Part shown: in pieces, positions 26,425 through 34,932 of the stretch | Layout of the letters: every line of letters starts with the position of its first letter | Position numbering within the stretch: the first letter of the stretch is position 1 | Assembly: GCA_041984235.1 (NCBI GenBank) | Contig: JBHIYN010000003.1 | Coordinates: forward strand, 1-64,000 | Length of the DNA: 64,000 bases | DNA from: JBHIYN01 sp041984235 | GTDB lineage: Bacteria > Pseudomonadota > Gammaproteobacteria > Ga0077536 | Direction of reading: 5' to 3' | Translations under genes and position numbers: made by a program | The notes under the pieces: model-generated | Seen by the model: the letters and a program-made list of their open reading frames with translations, nothing else | Told to the model about the DNA's origin: nothing | Databases searched by the model: none

Positions 26425-27222
26425 TCAGGCCGCCTGGAACAGGTGGACGTCGCGTTGCGGGAACGGGATGCCGATACCTTCGGCGTCGAAACGCTTCTTG
26501 ATCGCCTCGTGCAGATCGAAATGCAGCGGCCAGTAATTCGCGCTCTCGACCCACGGCCGGACGACGAAGTTGACACTGCTGTCGGCCAGCGCGACGACCC
26601 CGATGGTCGGCGCCGGGTCGCTGAGCACGCGCTCGTCCGCGTCGAGCAGCTCTTCGAGCACCGCGCGCACGCGGTCGAGATCGGCGTCGTAGCTGACGCC
26701 GACGACGAGGTCGAGGCGCCGGGTCGGCTTGGTCGAGTAATTGACGATACTGCCGCCGGTGATGGCGCCGTTGGGAATGATGATGGTCTTGTTGTCCCCG
26801 GTACGCACCTGGGTAGTGAAGATCTCGATCTTCTCGACCACGCCGCTGGTGCCGCCGGCCTCGATGAAGTCGCCGATCCGGAACGGTCGGAAAGTCACCA
26901 GCAGCACGCCCGCGGCGAGGTTGGACAGCGAGTTCTGGAAGGCCAGGGCGATGGCGAGACCGGCCGCGCCGAGGATGGCAATGAACGACGCGGTCTGGAT
27001 GCCGAGCCGGCCGAGTGCCGCGACCACCACGAACGCGAGGATCGCGACGTGTACGACGTTGGCCCCGAACGAGACCAGCATGGGATCGACGCCGCGCTTG
27101 TCCAGGACGCGGCGGGTGACGCGCGTCACCCAGTGCGCAATCCAGCGCCCGACGACGAAAATCGCCAGGGCGAAAACGATATTGAGGCCGTACTCGACGG
27201 CGATCGCATGCAGTTGCTCCAC
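26425..27222 (-). CDS. MscS-family small-conductance mechanosensitive channel
   Basis: A 265-aa inner-membrane channel. Three N-terminal helices include the pore helix GAAGLAIALAFQNSLSNLAAGVLL (about 86-109), followed by the MscS beta domain (FRIGDFIEAGGTSGVVEKIEIF, TIIIPNGAITGGSIVNYS) and a C-terminal alpha/beta domain. The length is close to E. coli MscS. It should open under membrane tension in hypo-osmotic shock. The start is a GTG with GGAGG upstream. It lies between the GcdH and RRM genes with no functional tie. Confidence 0.92.
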   Translation of the reverse strand: MEQLHAIAVEYGLNIVFALAIFVVGRWIAHWVTRVTRRVLDKRGVDPMLVSFGANVVHVAILAFVVVAALGRLGIQTASFIAILGAAGLAIALAFQNSLSNLAAGVLLVTFRPFRIGDFIEAGGTSGVVEKIEIFTTQVRTGDNKTIIIPNGAITGGSIVNYSTKPTRRLDLVVGVSYDADLDRVRAVLEELLDADERVLSDPAPTIGVVALADSSVNFVVRPWVESANYWPLHFDLHEAIKKRFDAEGIGIPFPQRDVHLFQAA

Positions 27223-27263
27223 GCTTCTACCTCCGTTTCAAGGGTGTGCGGTGCGCTGCCGGG

Positions 27264-28487
27264 TCAGGCCATGAATGCCTGAATGCCGGTTTGAGCGCGC
27301 CCCAGGATGAGGGCATGAATGTCGTGGGTGCCCTCGTAGGTATTGACTGCCTCGAGGTTGAGCACGTGACGAATCACGTGGTACTCGTCCGAGATGCCGT
27401 TGCCGCCGTGCATGTCGCGCGCCATGCGCGCGATGTCCAGGGCCTTGCCACAGTTGTTGCGCTTGATCAGCGAGATGGATTCCGGCGCACCACGCCCTTC
27501 GTCGATCATGCGTCCGACGGCCAGCGCCGCCTGGTAGCCGAGCGCGATCTCCGTCTGCATGTCCGCGAGCTTCTTCTGCACGAGCTGGTTGGCGGCCAGA
27601 GGCCGGCCGAACTGGCTGCGTTCCAGCGTGTAGTCGCGGGCCGCGTGCCAGCAGAACTCGGCCGCGCCCATGGCGCCCCAGGAGATGCCGTAGCGCGCGC
27701 GGTTGAGACAGCCGAAGGGGCCGCGCAGGCCCTCGACGTCGGGCAGCAGGTGCTCTGCCGGCACGAACACGTCATCCATCACGATCTCGCCGGTGATCGA
27801 GGCACGCAGTGAGAACTTGCCCTCGATCTTGGGTGCGCTGAGCCCCTCCATGCCGCGCTCGAGCACGAAGCCGCGAATGACCCCGTCGTCGGTCTTGGCC
27901 CAGACCACGAAGACGTCGGCGATGGGCGAGTTCGAGATCCACATCTTGTTGCCACTCAGCCGGTAGCCGCCGTCCACGCTGCGGGCACGGGTCTTCATGC
28001 CTCCCGGATCGGACCCGTGATCGGGCTCGGTCAGGCCGAAGCAGCCGATCCACTCGCCGCTGGCAAGCTTCGGCAGGTACTTTTCGCGCTGCGCCTCCGT
28101 GCCATAAGCGTAGATCGGGTGCATGACCAGGCTCGACTGCACGCTCATCGCCGAGCGATAGCCGGAATCGACGCGCTCGACCTCGCGCGCGATGAGGCCG
28201 TAGCAGACGTAGCTCAGGCCGGCGCCGCCGTACTGCTCGGGGATGGTCGCGCCGAGGAATCCGTGTTCGCCGAATTCACGCATGATGGCCGGATCGAAGT
28301 GTTCGTGACGATGCGCCTCCAGCACGCGCGGCATCAGTCGTGACTGGCAGAACTCGCGGGCGGCATCGGCGACCAGGCGCTCGTCCTCGAGTAGTCGGGC
28401 ACCCAGGCCGAGCGGGTCCTGCCAGTCGAAGCGACCCTCCGCGGTGGGCGGGACGGGACGTGCGGTATCGGTAGCGGGGCTGTTCAT
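27264..28487 (-). CDS. gcdH: glutaryl-CoA dehydrogenase
   Basis: A 407-aa FAD enzyme converting glutaryl-CoA to crotonyl-CoA and CO2 in lysine, tryptophan and aromatic breakdown. Family-specific signs are FDWQDPLGLGARL near the start, VDSGYRSAMSVQSSLVMHPI, and the catalytic Glu385 in NTYEGTHDIHALILGRAQTG. Its electrons go to ETF, whose genes lie divergently 369 bp away, with ETF-QO following. The shared intergenic region could co-regulate both. GGAG precedes the ATG. Confidence 0.92.
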   Translation of the reverse strand: MNSPATDTARPVPPTAEGRFDWQDPLGLGARLLEDERLVADAAREFCQSRLMPRVLEAHRHEHFDPAIMREFGEHGFLGATIPEQYGGAGLSYVCYGLIAREVERVDSGYRSAMSVQSSLVMHPIYAYGTEAQREKYLPKLASGEWIGCFGLTEPDHGSDPGGMKTRARSVDGGYRLSGNKMWISNSPIADVFVVWAKTDDGVIRGFVLERGMEGLSAPKIEGKFSLRASITGEIVMDDVFVPAEHLLPDVEGLRGPFGCLNRARYGISWGAMGAAEFCWHAARDYTLERSQFGRPLAANQLVQKKLADMQTEIALGYQAALAVGRMIDEGRGAPESISLIKRNNCGKALDIARMARDMHGGNGISDEYHVIRHVLNLEAVNTYEGTHDIHALILGRAQTGIQAFMA

Positions 28488-28855
28488 GACGATCTCCGTG
28501 GGACGAGTGGGGCATTTGCGGCGCTGCGCCTGGCGCGCCCGGTACGCGGCTGCGGCGACTATAGCAGCGACGGTGTGGAGGCGCGGGCGCAGGCGCCGTG
28601 GTCCGCCCGGCCGCCGCTGACGTATTTTGCAATCAATCGTTTATTGATAACATCCGATGCCGAATTCACGGCCGGTCCGAGCCCGGTCGTGCAATTCCAT
28701 CGAACGACCAACAGGCGCCGGCGCCGGCCGGGGCCGTCTGATTCCGACCGCGTTCACGCCCAGCACGGCATCGTGTGGTGTCGCGCGGTGCCGTTGCGAA
28801 GCGGCGCGACGGCGCCCGCCGGGCGGCCTGCGGAATCCGCGATCTGGAGGAATGC
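28488..28855. promoter_or_regulatory. divergent control region between gcdH and etfB with an AT-rich palindrome
   Basis: This 368-bp gap holds no credible gene. Most of it is GC-rich, but 28620-28655 is a sharp AT-rich island with ATCAAT (28632-28637) and ATTGAT (28643-28648) as a 6-5-6 inverted repeat, a shape that fits an operator. TTGCAA at 28627-28632 could be a -35 element for etfB, although no -10 with ideal spacing was found. The etfB ribosome site TGGAGG lies at about 28845-28850. The regulator is unknown. Confidence 0.45.
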
Positions 28856-29605
28856 ATGAAAATCCTGGTAGCCGTCAAGCGTGCCATCGACTACAACGTC
28901 AAGGCGCGTCCCAAGTCGGACGGGTCGGCAGTCGACCTGGCCAACGTCAAGATGTCGATGAACCCGTTCGACGAGATCGCCGTCGAGGAAGCCATTCGCA
29001 TCCAGGAAGCCGGCAACGCCAGCGAGACCATCGCCGTCTCGATCGGCCCCAAGCAGTGCCAGGAGACCCTGCGCACCGCGATGGCGATGGGGGTCGACCG
29101 CGGCATCCTGGTCGAGACCGACGAGGAGGTCCAGCCGCTCGCGGTGGCCAAGGTGCTCAAGGCCGTGGTCGAGAAGGAGCAGCCGGAGCTGGTCATCCTC
29201 GGCAAGCAGGCGATCGACGACGACTCCAACCAGACCGGGCAGATGCTGGCCGCGCTGCTTGGCTGGGCGCAGGGCACCTTCGCCTGTACCGTCGAGCTGG
29301 GTGACGGGTCGCTCAAGGTCGCACGCGAGATCGACGGTGGCATCCAGACCGTCAACCTCAGGCTGCCGGCGGTGGTGACGACCGACCTGCGGCTCAACGA
29401 GCCGCGCTACGTCAAGCTGCCCAACATCATGAAGGCCAAGAAGAAGCCCCTCGACACCCTGACCCCGGACGAGCTCGGCGTGGACGTCGCGCCTCGCCTC
29501 AGCGTGGTCAAGGTGGCGGAGCCGCCGGCGCGCCAGGGCGGTATCAAGGTCGAGGACGTTCAGCAGCTCGTCGACAAGCTGCGCAACGAAGCAAAGGTGA
29601 TTTGA
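28856..29605 (+). CDS. etfB: electron transfer flavoprotein beta subunit
   Basis: A 249-aa subunit of the soluble FAD/AMP heterodimer that carries electrons from acyl-CoA dehydrogenases to ETF-QO. The start MKILVAVKRAIDYNVK and the signature LRLPAVVTTDLRLNEPRYVKLPNIMKAKKKPL are diagnostic, as is the conserved GKQAIDDDSNQTGQMLA. The ATG at 28856 has TGGAGGAA 5-12 nt ahead. It leads the ten-gene run to 38723 and is separated from etfA by one base. Confidence 0.95.
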   Translation: MKILVAVKRAIDYNVKARPKSDGSAVDLANVKMSMNPFDEIAVEEAIRIQEAGNASETIAVSIGPKQCQETLRTAMAMGVDRGILVETDEEVQPLAVAKVLKAVVEKEQPELVILGKQAIDDDSNQTGQMLAALLGWAQGTFACTVELGDGSLKVAREIDGGIQTVNLRLPAVVTTDLRLNEPRYVKLPNIMKAKKKPLDTLTPDELGVDVAPRLSVVKVAEPPARQGGIKVEDVQQLVDKLRNEAKVI

Positions 29606-29606
29606 G

Positions 29607-30542
29607 ATGAGCGCACTGGTCATTGCCGAACACGACAACGCCACCCTCAACGTCGCAACCCTGAACGCAGTCGCCGCGGCCGCGGCGATCGGCGGCGACA
29701 TCGACATCCTGGTCGCCGGCAGCGGCTGCCAGGCGGTGGCCGACGCCGCCGCTGCGGTCAGCGGCGTGCGCAAGGTGCTGCTCGCCGACGCTGCCCACTA
29801 CGGCCATGCACTGGCCGAGAACCTGGCACCGCTGGTGGTGCGCCTGGCGGCGGACTACGATCACCTGCTGGCCGCGGCGACCACCACCGGCAAGAACGTC
29901 ATGCCGCGGGTCGCGGCGCTGATGGACGTCGCGCAGCTTTCGGACATCATCGGCGTCGAGGATGCCGATACCTTCGTGCGCCCAATCTACGCGGGTAACA
30001 TCATCGCCACGGTGCGAAGCGCGGATGCGAAGAAGGTCATCACCGTGCGCACCACGGCCTTCGATCCGGTTGCCGCAGAAGGCGGCAGCGCGGCGGTCGA
30101 GAGCGTCGAGGCGGAAGCCGAGGCCGGCCTCTCGGAGTTCGTCGGCGAGGAGCTGACCAAGTCCGACCGCCCCGAGCTGACGGCGGCCGACATCGTGGTC
30201 TCCGGCGGACGCGGGGTCGGCAGCGCGGAGAATTTCGCCATCATCGAGGCGCTGGCCGACAAGCTCGGTGCCGCCGTCGGCGCGTCGCGCGCGGCGGTCG
30301 ATGCCGGCTACATGCCGAACGATTACCAGGTCGGACAGACCGGCAAGGTGGTCGCGCCGCAGCTCTACATCGCGGTCGGCATCTCCGGCGCGATTCAGCA
30401 TCTCGCCGGCATGAAGGACTCCAAGGTCATCGTCGCCATCAACAAGGACGAGGAGGCGCCGATTTTCGGCGTCGCCGACTACGGCCTGGTCGGTGACCTG
30501 TTCAAGGAAGTGCCGGCCATGGTGGAAGCGCTCGACAAGTAG
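29607..30542 (+). CDS. etfA: electron transfer flavoprotein alpha subunit
   Basis: A 311-aa partner of EtfB that holds most of the FAD site. The C-terminal FAD domain is intact: VVSGGRGVGSAENF, GASRAAVDAGYMPNDYQVGQTGKVVAPQLYIAVGISGAIQH and VIVAINKDEEAPIFGVADYG. It takes electrons from dehydrogenases such as GcdH (27264-28487) and the ACADs at 22181 and 35977, and passes them to the ETF-QO encoded 35 bp downstream. Confidence 0.95.
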   Translation: MSALVIAEHDNATLNVATLNAVAAAAAIGGDIDILVAGSGCQAVADAAAAVSGVRKVLLADAAHYGHALAENLAPLVVRLAADYDHLLAAATTTGKNVMPRVAALMDVAQLSDIIGVEDADTFVRPIYAGNIIATVRSADAKKVITVRTTAFDPVAAEGGSAAVESVEAEAEAGLSEFVGEELTKSDRPELTAADIVVSGGRGVGSAENFAIIEALADKLGAAVGASRAAVDAGYMPNDYQVGQTGKVVAPQLYIAVGISGAIQHLAGMKDSKVIVAINKDEEAPIFGVADYGLVGDLFKEVPAMVEALDK

Positions 30543-30577
30543 CGCCACGACGCACGTTCGCAGGAGAGGGGCAGGCC

Positions 30578-32209
30578 ATGGAACGCGAAGCGATGGAGTT
30601 CGATGTCGTCATTGTCGGTGGCGGACCGTCGGGGCTCGCTGCGGCGATTCGCCTCAAGCAGCTGGCGGCGGAGAACGACACCGAGATCAACGTCTGCGTG
30701 CTCGAGAAGGGCTCAGAAATCGGCGCCCATATCCTGTCCGGCGCGGTGGTCGAGCCGCGCGCCCTGGACGAGCTGCTGCCGGACTGGAAAGCGCAGGGTG
30801 CGCCGCTCAACACGCCGGCCGGCGACGACCGTTTCCTGTTTCTCACCGAGAAACGCGCCTTCCGCTTCATCACCCCGCCGCAGCAGCGCAACCACGGCAA
30901 TTACATCGTCAGCCTGGGCAACGTGTGCCGCTGGCTGGGCGAACAGGCCGAGGCGCTGGGGGTGGAGATCTACCCGGGCTTCGCGGCCGCCGAAGTGCTC
31001 TACCACGATGACGGCAGCGTCAAGGGCGTCGCCACCGGGGACATGGGACGCACCCGTGAGGGCGGCGAAGGACCCAACTTCGAGCCCGGCATGGAGCTGC
31101 ACGCCCGCCTGACCCTGTTCGCCGAAGGCTGCCGGGGCTCGCTGACCAAGACGCTGTTCGAGCGCTTCGACCTGCGCAAAGACGCCGATCCGCAGGTCTA
31201 CGGTCTCGGCATCAAGGAGCTGTGGGAAGTCGACCCCGAGCGGCATGTCGCGGGCCAGATCACGCACACCGCCGGCTGGCCGATGGACATGTCGACCTAC
31301 GGCGGCTCGTGGATGTACCACTTCGAGGACAACCTGGTCTCGGTCGGGTTCGTGGTCGGGCTCGATTACCGCAACCCGTATCTCAGCCCGTTCGAGGAGA
31401 TGCAGCGCTTCAAGACCCACCCGGCCATCCGCGGTGTGTTCGAGGGCGGCCGGCGCCTGTCCTACGGCGCGCGCGCGATCAGCGCCGGCGGCTTCCAGTC
31501 GATTCCGAAGCTGACCTTCCCGGGCGGCATGCTGATTGGCGATACCGCGGGCTTTCTCAACGTGCCCAAGATCAAGGGCACGCACACGGCGATGAAATCG
31601 GGCATGACGGCGGCCGAGGCGGCTTACGAGGCGCTGTCGGCGAGCGATGCCGCCGGGCTGGAGGTCGAGGCCTACCCCGAACGGCTGCGCCAGACCTGGC
31701 TATGGGACGAGCTCTACCGGGTCCGCAACATCAAGCCGTCGTTCCACTGGGGATTGCCGGCGGCCTTCGCCTACTCGGCGCTGGACACGGTGCTGCTGCG
31801 CGGCAAGGCGCCATGGACACTGCGTCACCGCGCCGACCACGAGACGCTCAGGCCGGCGTCGGAATGCCAGCCGATCGAGTACCCGAAACCGGATGGCGAG
31901 CTCACCTTCGATCGGCTGTCCTCGGTGTTCCTGTCCAACACCAACCACGAGGAAGAGCAGCCCTGTCACCTCACCCTGAAGGACGACAGCGTGCCGACCG
32001 CGGTAAATCTCGCGCGCTACGCCGGACCGGAGCAGCGCTACTGCCCGGCCGGGGTCTACGAGTTCGTCGAGGAGGGCGGTGAGACGCGCCTGCAGATCAA
32101 CGCGCAGAACTGCGTTCACTGCAAGACCTGCGACATCAAGGATCCGACGCAGAACATCAACTGGGTCACGCCGGAAGGCGGTGGCGGCCCCAATTATCCG
32201 AACATGTGA
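30578..32209 (+). CDS. electron transfer flavoprotein-ubiquinone oxidoreductase
   Basis: A 543-aa membrane-associated FAD and 4Fe-4S protein that passes electrons from ETF to ubiquinone. The FAD motif VIVGGGPSGLAAAIRL is near residue 10, a hydrophobic quinone-binding part lies in the middle, and the C-terminal cluster ligands are YCPAGVYEF and NCVHCKTCDIKDPTQNINW. The usual end EGGGGPNYPNM is complete. CAGGAGAGG precedes the ATG. The etfB-etfA-ETF-QO order makes a full acyl-CoA dehydrogenase-to-quinone chain. A ferredoxin gene starts 6 bp after its stop, so transcription surely continues. Confidence 0.95.
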   Translation: MEREAMEFDVVIVGGGPSGLAAAIRLKQLAAENDTEINVCVLEKGSEIGAHILSGAVVEPRALDELLPDWKAQGAPLNTPAGDDRFLFLTEKRAFRFITPPQQRNHGNYIVSLGNVCRWLGEQAEALGVEIYPGFAAAEVLYHDDGSVKGVATGDMGRTREGGEGPNFEPGMELHARLTLFAEGCRGSLTKTLFERFDLRKDADPQVYGLGIKELWEVDPERHVAGQITHTAGWPMDMSTYGGSWMYHFEDNLVSVGFVVGLDYRNPYLSPFEEMQRFKTHPAIRGVFEGGRRLSYGARAISAGGFQSIPKLTFPGGMLIGDTAGFLNVPKIKGTHTAMKSGMTAAEAAYEALSASDAAGLEVEAYPERLRQTWLWDELYRVRNIKPSFHWGLPAAFAYSALDTVLLRGKAPWTLRHRADHETLRPASECQPIEYPKPDGELTFDRLSSVFLSNTNHEEEQPCHLTLKDDSVPTAVNLARYAGPEQRYCPAGVYEFVEEGGETRLQINAQNCVHCKTCDIKDPTQNINWVTPEGGGGPNYPNM

Positions 32210-32215
32210 CGAGCT

Positions 32216-32539
32216 ATGCCGAAGGTAACCTACAGACAGGCGGACGGCCGCGAAGAGGTCGTCGACGTCCCGGAGGGCTGGAGCCTGATGGAAGCGGCGA
32301 TCCAGAACGGTGTCGACGGCATCGTCGCCGAGTGTGGCGGCGGCTGCGCCTGCGCGACCTGCCACGTCTACGTCAGCGGCGGCAATCTCGATGCCCTGCC
32401 GCCGATCAGCGACATGGAAGGTGACATGCTCGAGTGCACCGCGGCCGAACGTCGCGAGAGTTCGCGGCTGAGCTGTCAGCTACGCATGAACGTGGCGCTG
32501 GACGGGCTGGTAGTCGAGATCCCCGAGCGCCAGACCTGA
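32216..32539 (+). CDS. 2Fe-2S ferredoxin, adrenodoxin/putidaredoxin type (first copy)
   Basis: A 107-aa ferredoxin. Cluster ligands are Cys40, Cys46 and Cys49 (ECGGGCACATCHVYV) and a distal Cys in RLSCQLRM. The CxxTCHVYV form marks the class that serves P450s and some other oxygenases, not Isc assembly. It lies 6 bp after ETF-QO and 12 bp before the ferredoxin reductase. An oxygenase partner is not encoded in the window. It is closely similar to the second ferredoxin at 33818, consistent with duplication. Confidence 0.93.
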   Translation: MPKVTYRQADGREEVVDVPEGWSLMEAAIQNGVDGIVAECGGGCACATCHVYVSGGNLDALPPISDMEGDMLECTAAERRESSRLSCQLRMNVALDGLVVEIPERQT

Positions 32540-32551
32540 GCGCGGCGGTCC

Positions 32552-33775
32552 GTGACCAGCGCTCCCTACGTTGTCGTCGGCGCCGGGCAGGCCGGCCTGC
32601 AGGTCTGCGACTCGCTGCGCAAGGCCGGTTACGACGGCGAGCTCGTCCTGCTGGGCGAGGAGCCCGATCTGCCCTACCAGAGACCCCCGCTGTCGAAGCA
32701 CTTCCTGGCCGGTGACGTCGATGCCGCGCGTCTCGCGTTCCGCCCGCAGAGCTATTACGAGAAGCAGGGTATCGACCTGCGTCCCGGCACGCTTGTCACT
32801 GCGATCGATCGGGCGGCGCATTGCCTCGCGCTGGGCGACGGCAGCCACCTCGATTACGCCCGCCTCGCGCTGACCACCGGCGCGCGCATCCGGCCACTGA
32901 GCTGCCCGGGGCACGATCTGGACGCTATCCACTACGTGCGCACCCTGGACGACAGCCGGCGTCTGGCGGCACGGCTGGCCCAGGTCGAGCACGTCACCGT
33001 CGTCGGCGGCGGCTTCATCGGTCTCGAGGTTGCCGCGGTTGCGCGCAAGCTGGGCAAGTCGGTAGTCCTGGTCGAAGCACTGGAGCGGCTGATGGCCCGC
33101 GCGGTGTCGCCGATGGTATCGGCCTTCTACGCCGATCTGCATCGTGCGCGCGGGGTCGACCTGCGTCTCGAATGCGGTGTCGCCGCGATCGAGCCCGCGG
33201 ATCGCGGGGTGCGCGTCGTCCTCGCCGACGGCAGCGGTATCGAGACCGGCCTGGTGGTCGCCGGCATCGGCGTACTGCCTAACGTGGAGCTGGCCGAGCA
33301 GTGCGGCCTGGAGTGCCGTAACGGCATCGTGGTCGACGAGCAGGCGCGCACGGCTGACCCCGACATCGTCGCTGCCGGTGACTGCACCTGGCATGCGAAC
33401 GCCTTTCTCGGCCGGGAGATTCGCCTGGAATCGGTGCAGAATGCGGTCGATCAGAGCAAGGTGGCCGCCGCCGCGATGTGTGACCGGCCGGAGACCTACC
33501 GCCAGGTCCCCTGGTTCTGGTCCGACCAGTACGACGTCAAGCTGCAGATGGCGGGGATCGGCATGCCTTACGACGCCTACGCGGTACGCGGAACGGCCTC
33601 GGAGGCGGGCTTCTCGATCTTCTATTTTCGTGATGGCGCGCTCGCCGGCGCCGACTCGATCAACCGGCCGGCCGAACACATGGCTTGCCGAAAACTCCTC
33701 CAGCAAGGCACTATGCTGGAGCCTGAACAGGCTGCGGACCTGGAGGTCGACCTGATGAAGCTGGCGCGGGCCTGA
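32552..33775 (+). CDS. NAD(P)H-dependent ferredoxin reductase, putidaredoxin reductase type
   Basis: A 407-aa FAD enzyme of the glutathione-reductase fold: FAD motif VVVGAGQAGLQVCDSL at the N-terminus, EEPDLPYQRPPLSKHFL, NAD motif VVGGGFIGLEVAAVARKLG near 150, and AAGDCTWHANAFLGREIRLESVQNA near 273. The start is GTG 32552. Flanked by two ferredoxins, it should feed electrons from NAD(P)H to either. The C-terminal domain (PWFWSDQYDVKLQMAG) is complete. Confidence 0.93.
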   Translation: MTSAPYVVVGAGQAGLQVCDSLRKAGYDGELVLLGEEPDLPYQRPPLSKHFLAGDVDAARLAFRPQSYYEKQGIDLRPGTLVTAIDRAAHCLALGDGSHLDYARLALTTGARIRPLSCPGHDLDAIHYVRTLDDSRRLAARLAQVEHVTVVGGGFIGLEVAAVARKLGKSVVLVEALERLMARAVSPMVSAFYADLHRARGVDLRLECGVAAIEPADRGVRVVLADGSGIETGLVVAGIGVLPNVELAEQCGLECRNGIVVDEQARTADPDIVAAGDCTWHANAFLGREIRLESVQNAVDQSKVAAAAMCDRPETYRQVPWFWSDQYDVKLQMAGIGMPYDAYAVRGTASEAGFSIFYFRDGALAGADSINRPAEHMACRKLLQQGTMLEPEQAADLEVDLMKLARA

Positions 33776-33817
33776 CCGCGCTGCACTTGAAGAAGAACGA
33801 GGGGAGGACAACGTTCG

Positions 33818-34138
33818 ATGCCGAAGATTACCTACATCGACGTCAACGGCAAACGCCACGACTGTGAGGTGGCGAACGGATTATCCGTCATGGAAGGTGC
33901 GATCCAGAACGGCATCGAGGGCATACTCGCGATTTGCGGTGGCAGCTGTGCCTGCAGTACCTGCCATTCGTACATCGACGAGGCGTGGATGGCCGCCGTC
34001 GGGCAGCCCGACGACATCGAGGACTCGACCCTGGAGCTGGCGCTGGAACGCAAGCCGAACAGCCGCCTGACCTGCCAGATCGAGGTCAGCGACGCACTCG
34101 ACGGCCTCGTCGTGCACGTGGCGCAGAACGATGGCTGA
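33818..34138 (+). CDS. 2Fe-2S ferredoxin, adrenodoxin/putidaredoxin type (second copy)
   Basis: A 106-aa ferredoxin with cluster ligands in ICGGSCACSTCHSYID and a distal Cys in RLTCQIEV. The overall plan (MPKITYIDVNG, SVMEGAIQNGIEGILA) parallels the first copy at 32216, but the surface residues after the cluster differ (HSYIDEAWMAAV against HVYVSGGNLDAL). The two may serve different oxygenases. GAGGGGAGGA lies upstream of the ATG. Confidence 0.93.
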   Translation: MPKITYIDVNGKRHDCEVANGLSVMEGAIQNGIEGILAICGGSCACSTCHSYIDEAWMAAVGQPDDIEDSTLELALERKPNSRLTCQIEVSDALDGLVVHVAQNDG

Positions 34139-34209
34139 CAGCGCCTGCCGGCGGCCGGCCGCGGGCTAGGCGCGGCGCCGGCGCGGGTTGCCAGGCGGAA
34201 GCTGACCCG

Positions 34210-34845
34210 GTGTACGAGCTGCACGACTTCGCCCGCTCGACCGCCGCCTATCGCGTCCGCATCGCCCTCGCCCTGAAGGGCATCAGCCACGACGTGCACG
34301 ACGTCGACCTCAATGCCGGCGCCCAGCACGACCCCGAGTTCCGCAGTCTCAATCCGCAGGGCATGGTGCCCGTCTACTCGGACGAGCAGGTGCTGCTGTC
34401 ACAGTCGCTGGCGATCATCGAGTACCTGGACGAACGCTACCCACAGCCACCGCTGTTGCCGCAGGGCCTCGTCGCGCGCGCCCGCGTTCGCCAGTTCGCG
34501 CACCTGATCAGCGCCGACATTCACGCGCTCAACGCGCATCGCGTGCACAGCTACCTGCGCGACACGCTGCGCGCCGACACTGCCGCGCGGCGGCAGTGGT
34601 TCGGCCACTGGCTCTACGAGGGGCTGGATGCGCTGGAACTGTGGCTGGCGGCCGGTCCGGCGGGGCGCTACTGCGTCGGTGACGCGGTCACCATGGCCGA
34701 CCTGTGCCTGGTTCCCCAGCTCGAGATTGCACGCCGCAATCGTATCGACGTCGATGACTTCCCGCGCCTGTGCGCGATCGAGGCGGCTTGTCTCGCACTC
34801 GACGCGTTCCGCGGCGCGGCCCCGGCGACCGGCAATTCGGGCTGA
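34210..34845 (+). CDS. maiA: zeta-class GST, maleylacetoacetate isomerase-like
   Basis: A 211-aa glutathione transferase-fold enzyme. The zeta signature near the N-terminus, ARSTAAYRVRIALALKG, corresponds to the SSCxxR-type active site, with Thr and Ala where many relatives have Ser and Cys. GMVPVYSDEQVLLSQSLAIIEYLDERYP is the glutathione site. It would isomerise maleyl to fumaryl intermediates in homogentisate or gentisate breakdown. The start is taken as GTG 34210, where the fold begins, 71 bp after the ferredoxin. No homogentisate dioxygenase or fumarylacetoacetase is in the window, so the exact substrate is open. Confidence 0.8.
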   Translation: MYELHDFARSTAAYRVRIALALKGISHDVHDVDLNAGAQHDPEFRSLNPQGMVPVYSDEQVLLSQSLAIIEYLDERYPQPPLLPQGLVARARVRQFAHLISADIHALNAHRVHSYLRDTLRADTAARRQWFGHWLYEGLDALELWLAAGPAGRYCVGDAVTMADLCLVPQLEIARRNRIDVDDFPRLCAIEAACLALDAFRGAAPATGNSG

Positions 34846-34932
34846 CGGCGTACCGCTCGTGCGCGCGGTCTGAGACAATCCCGCACGCCATGTCACGAGG
34901 TGCGCCGGGGGCGCGCAGGGGAGAATCCTTCC

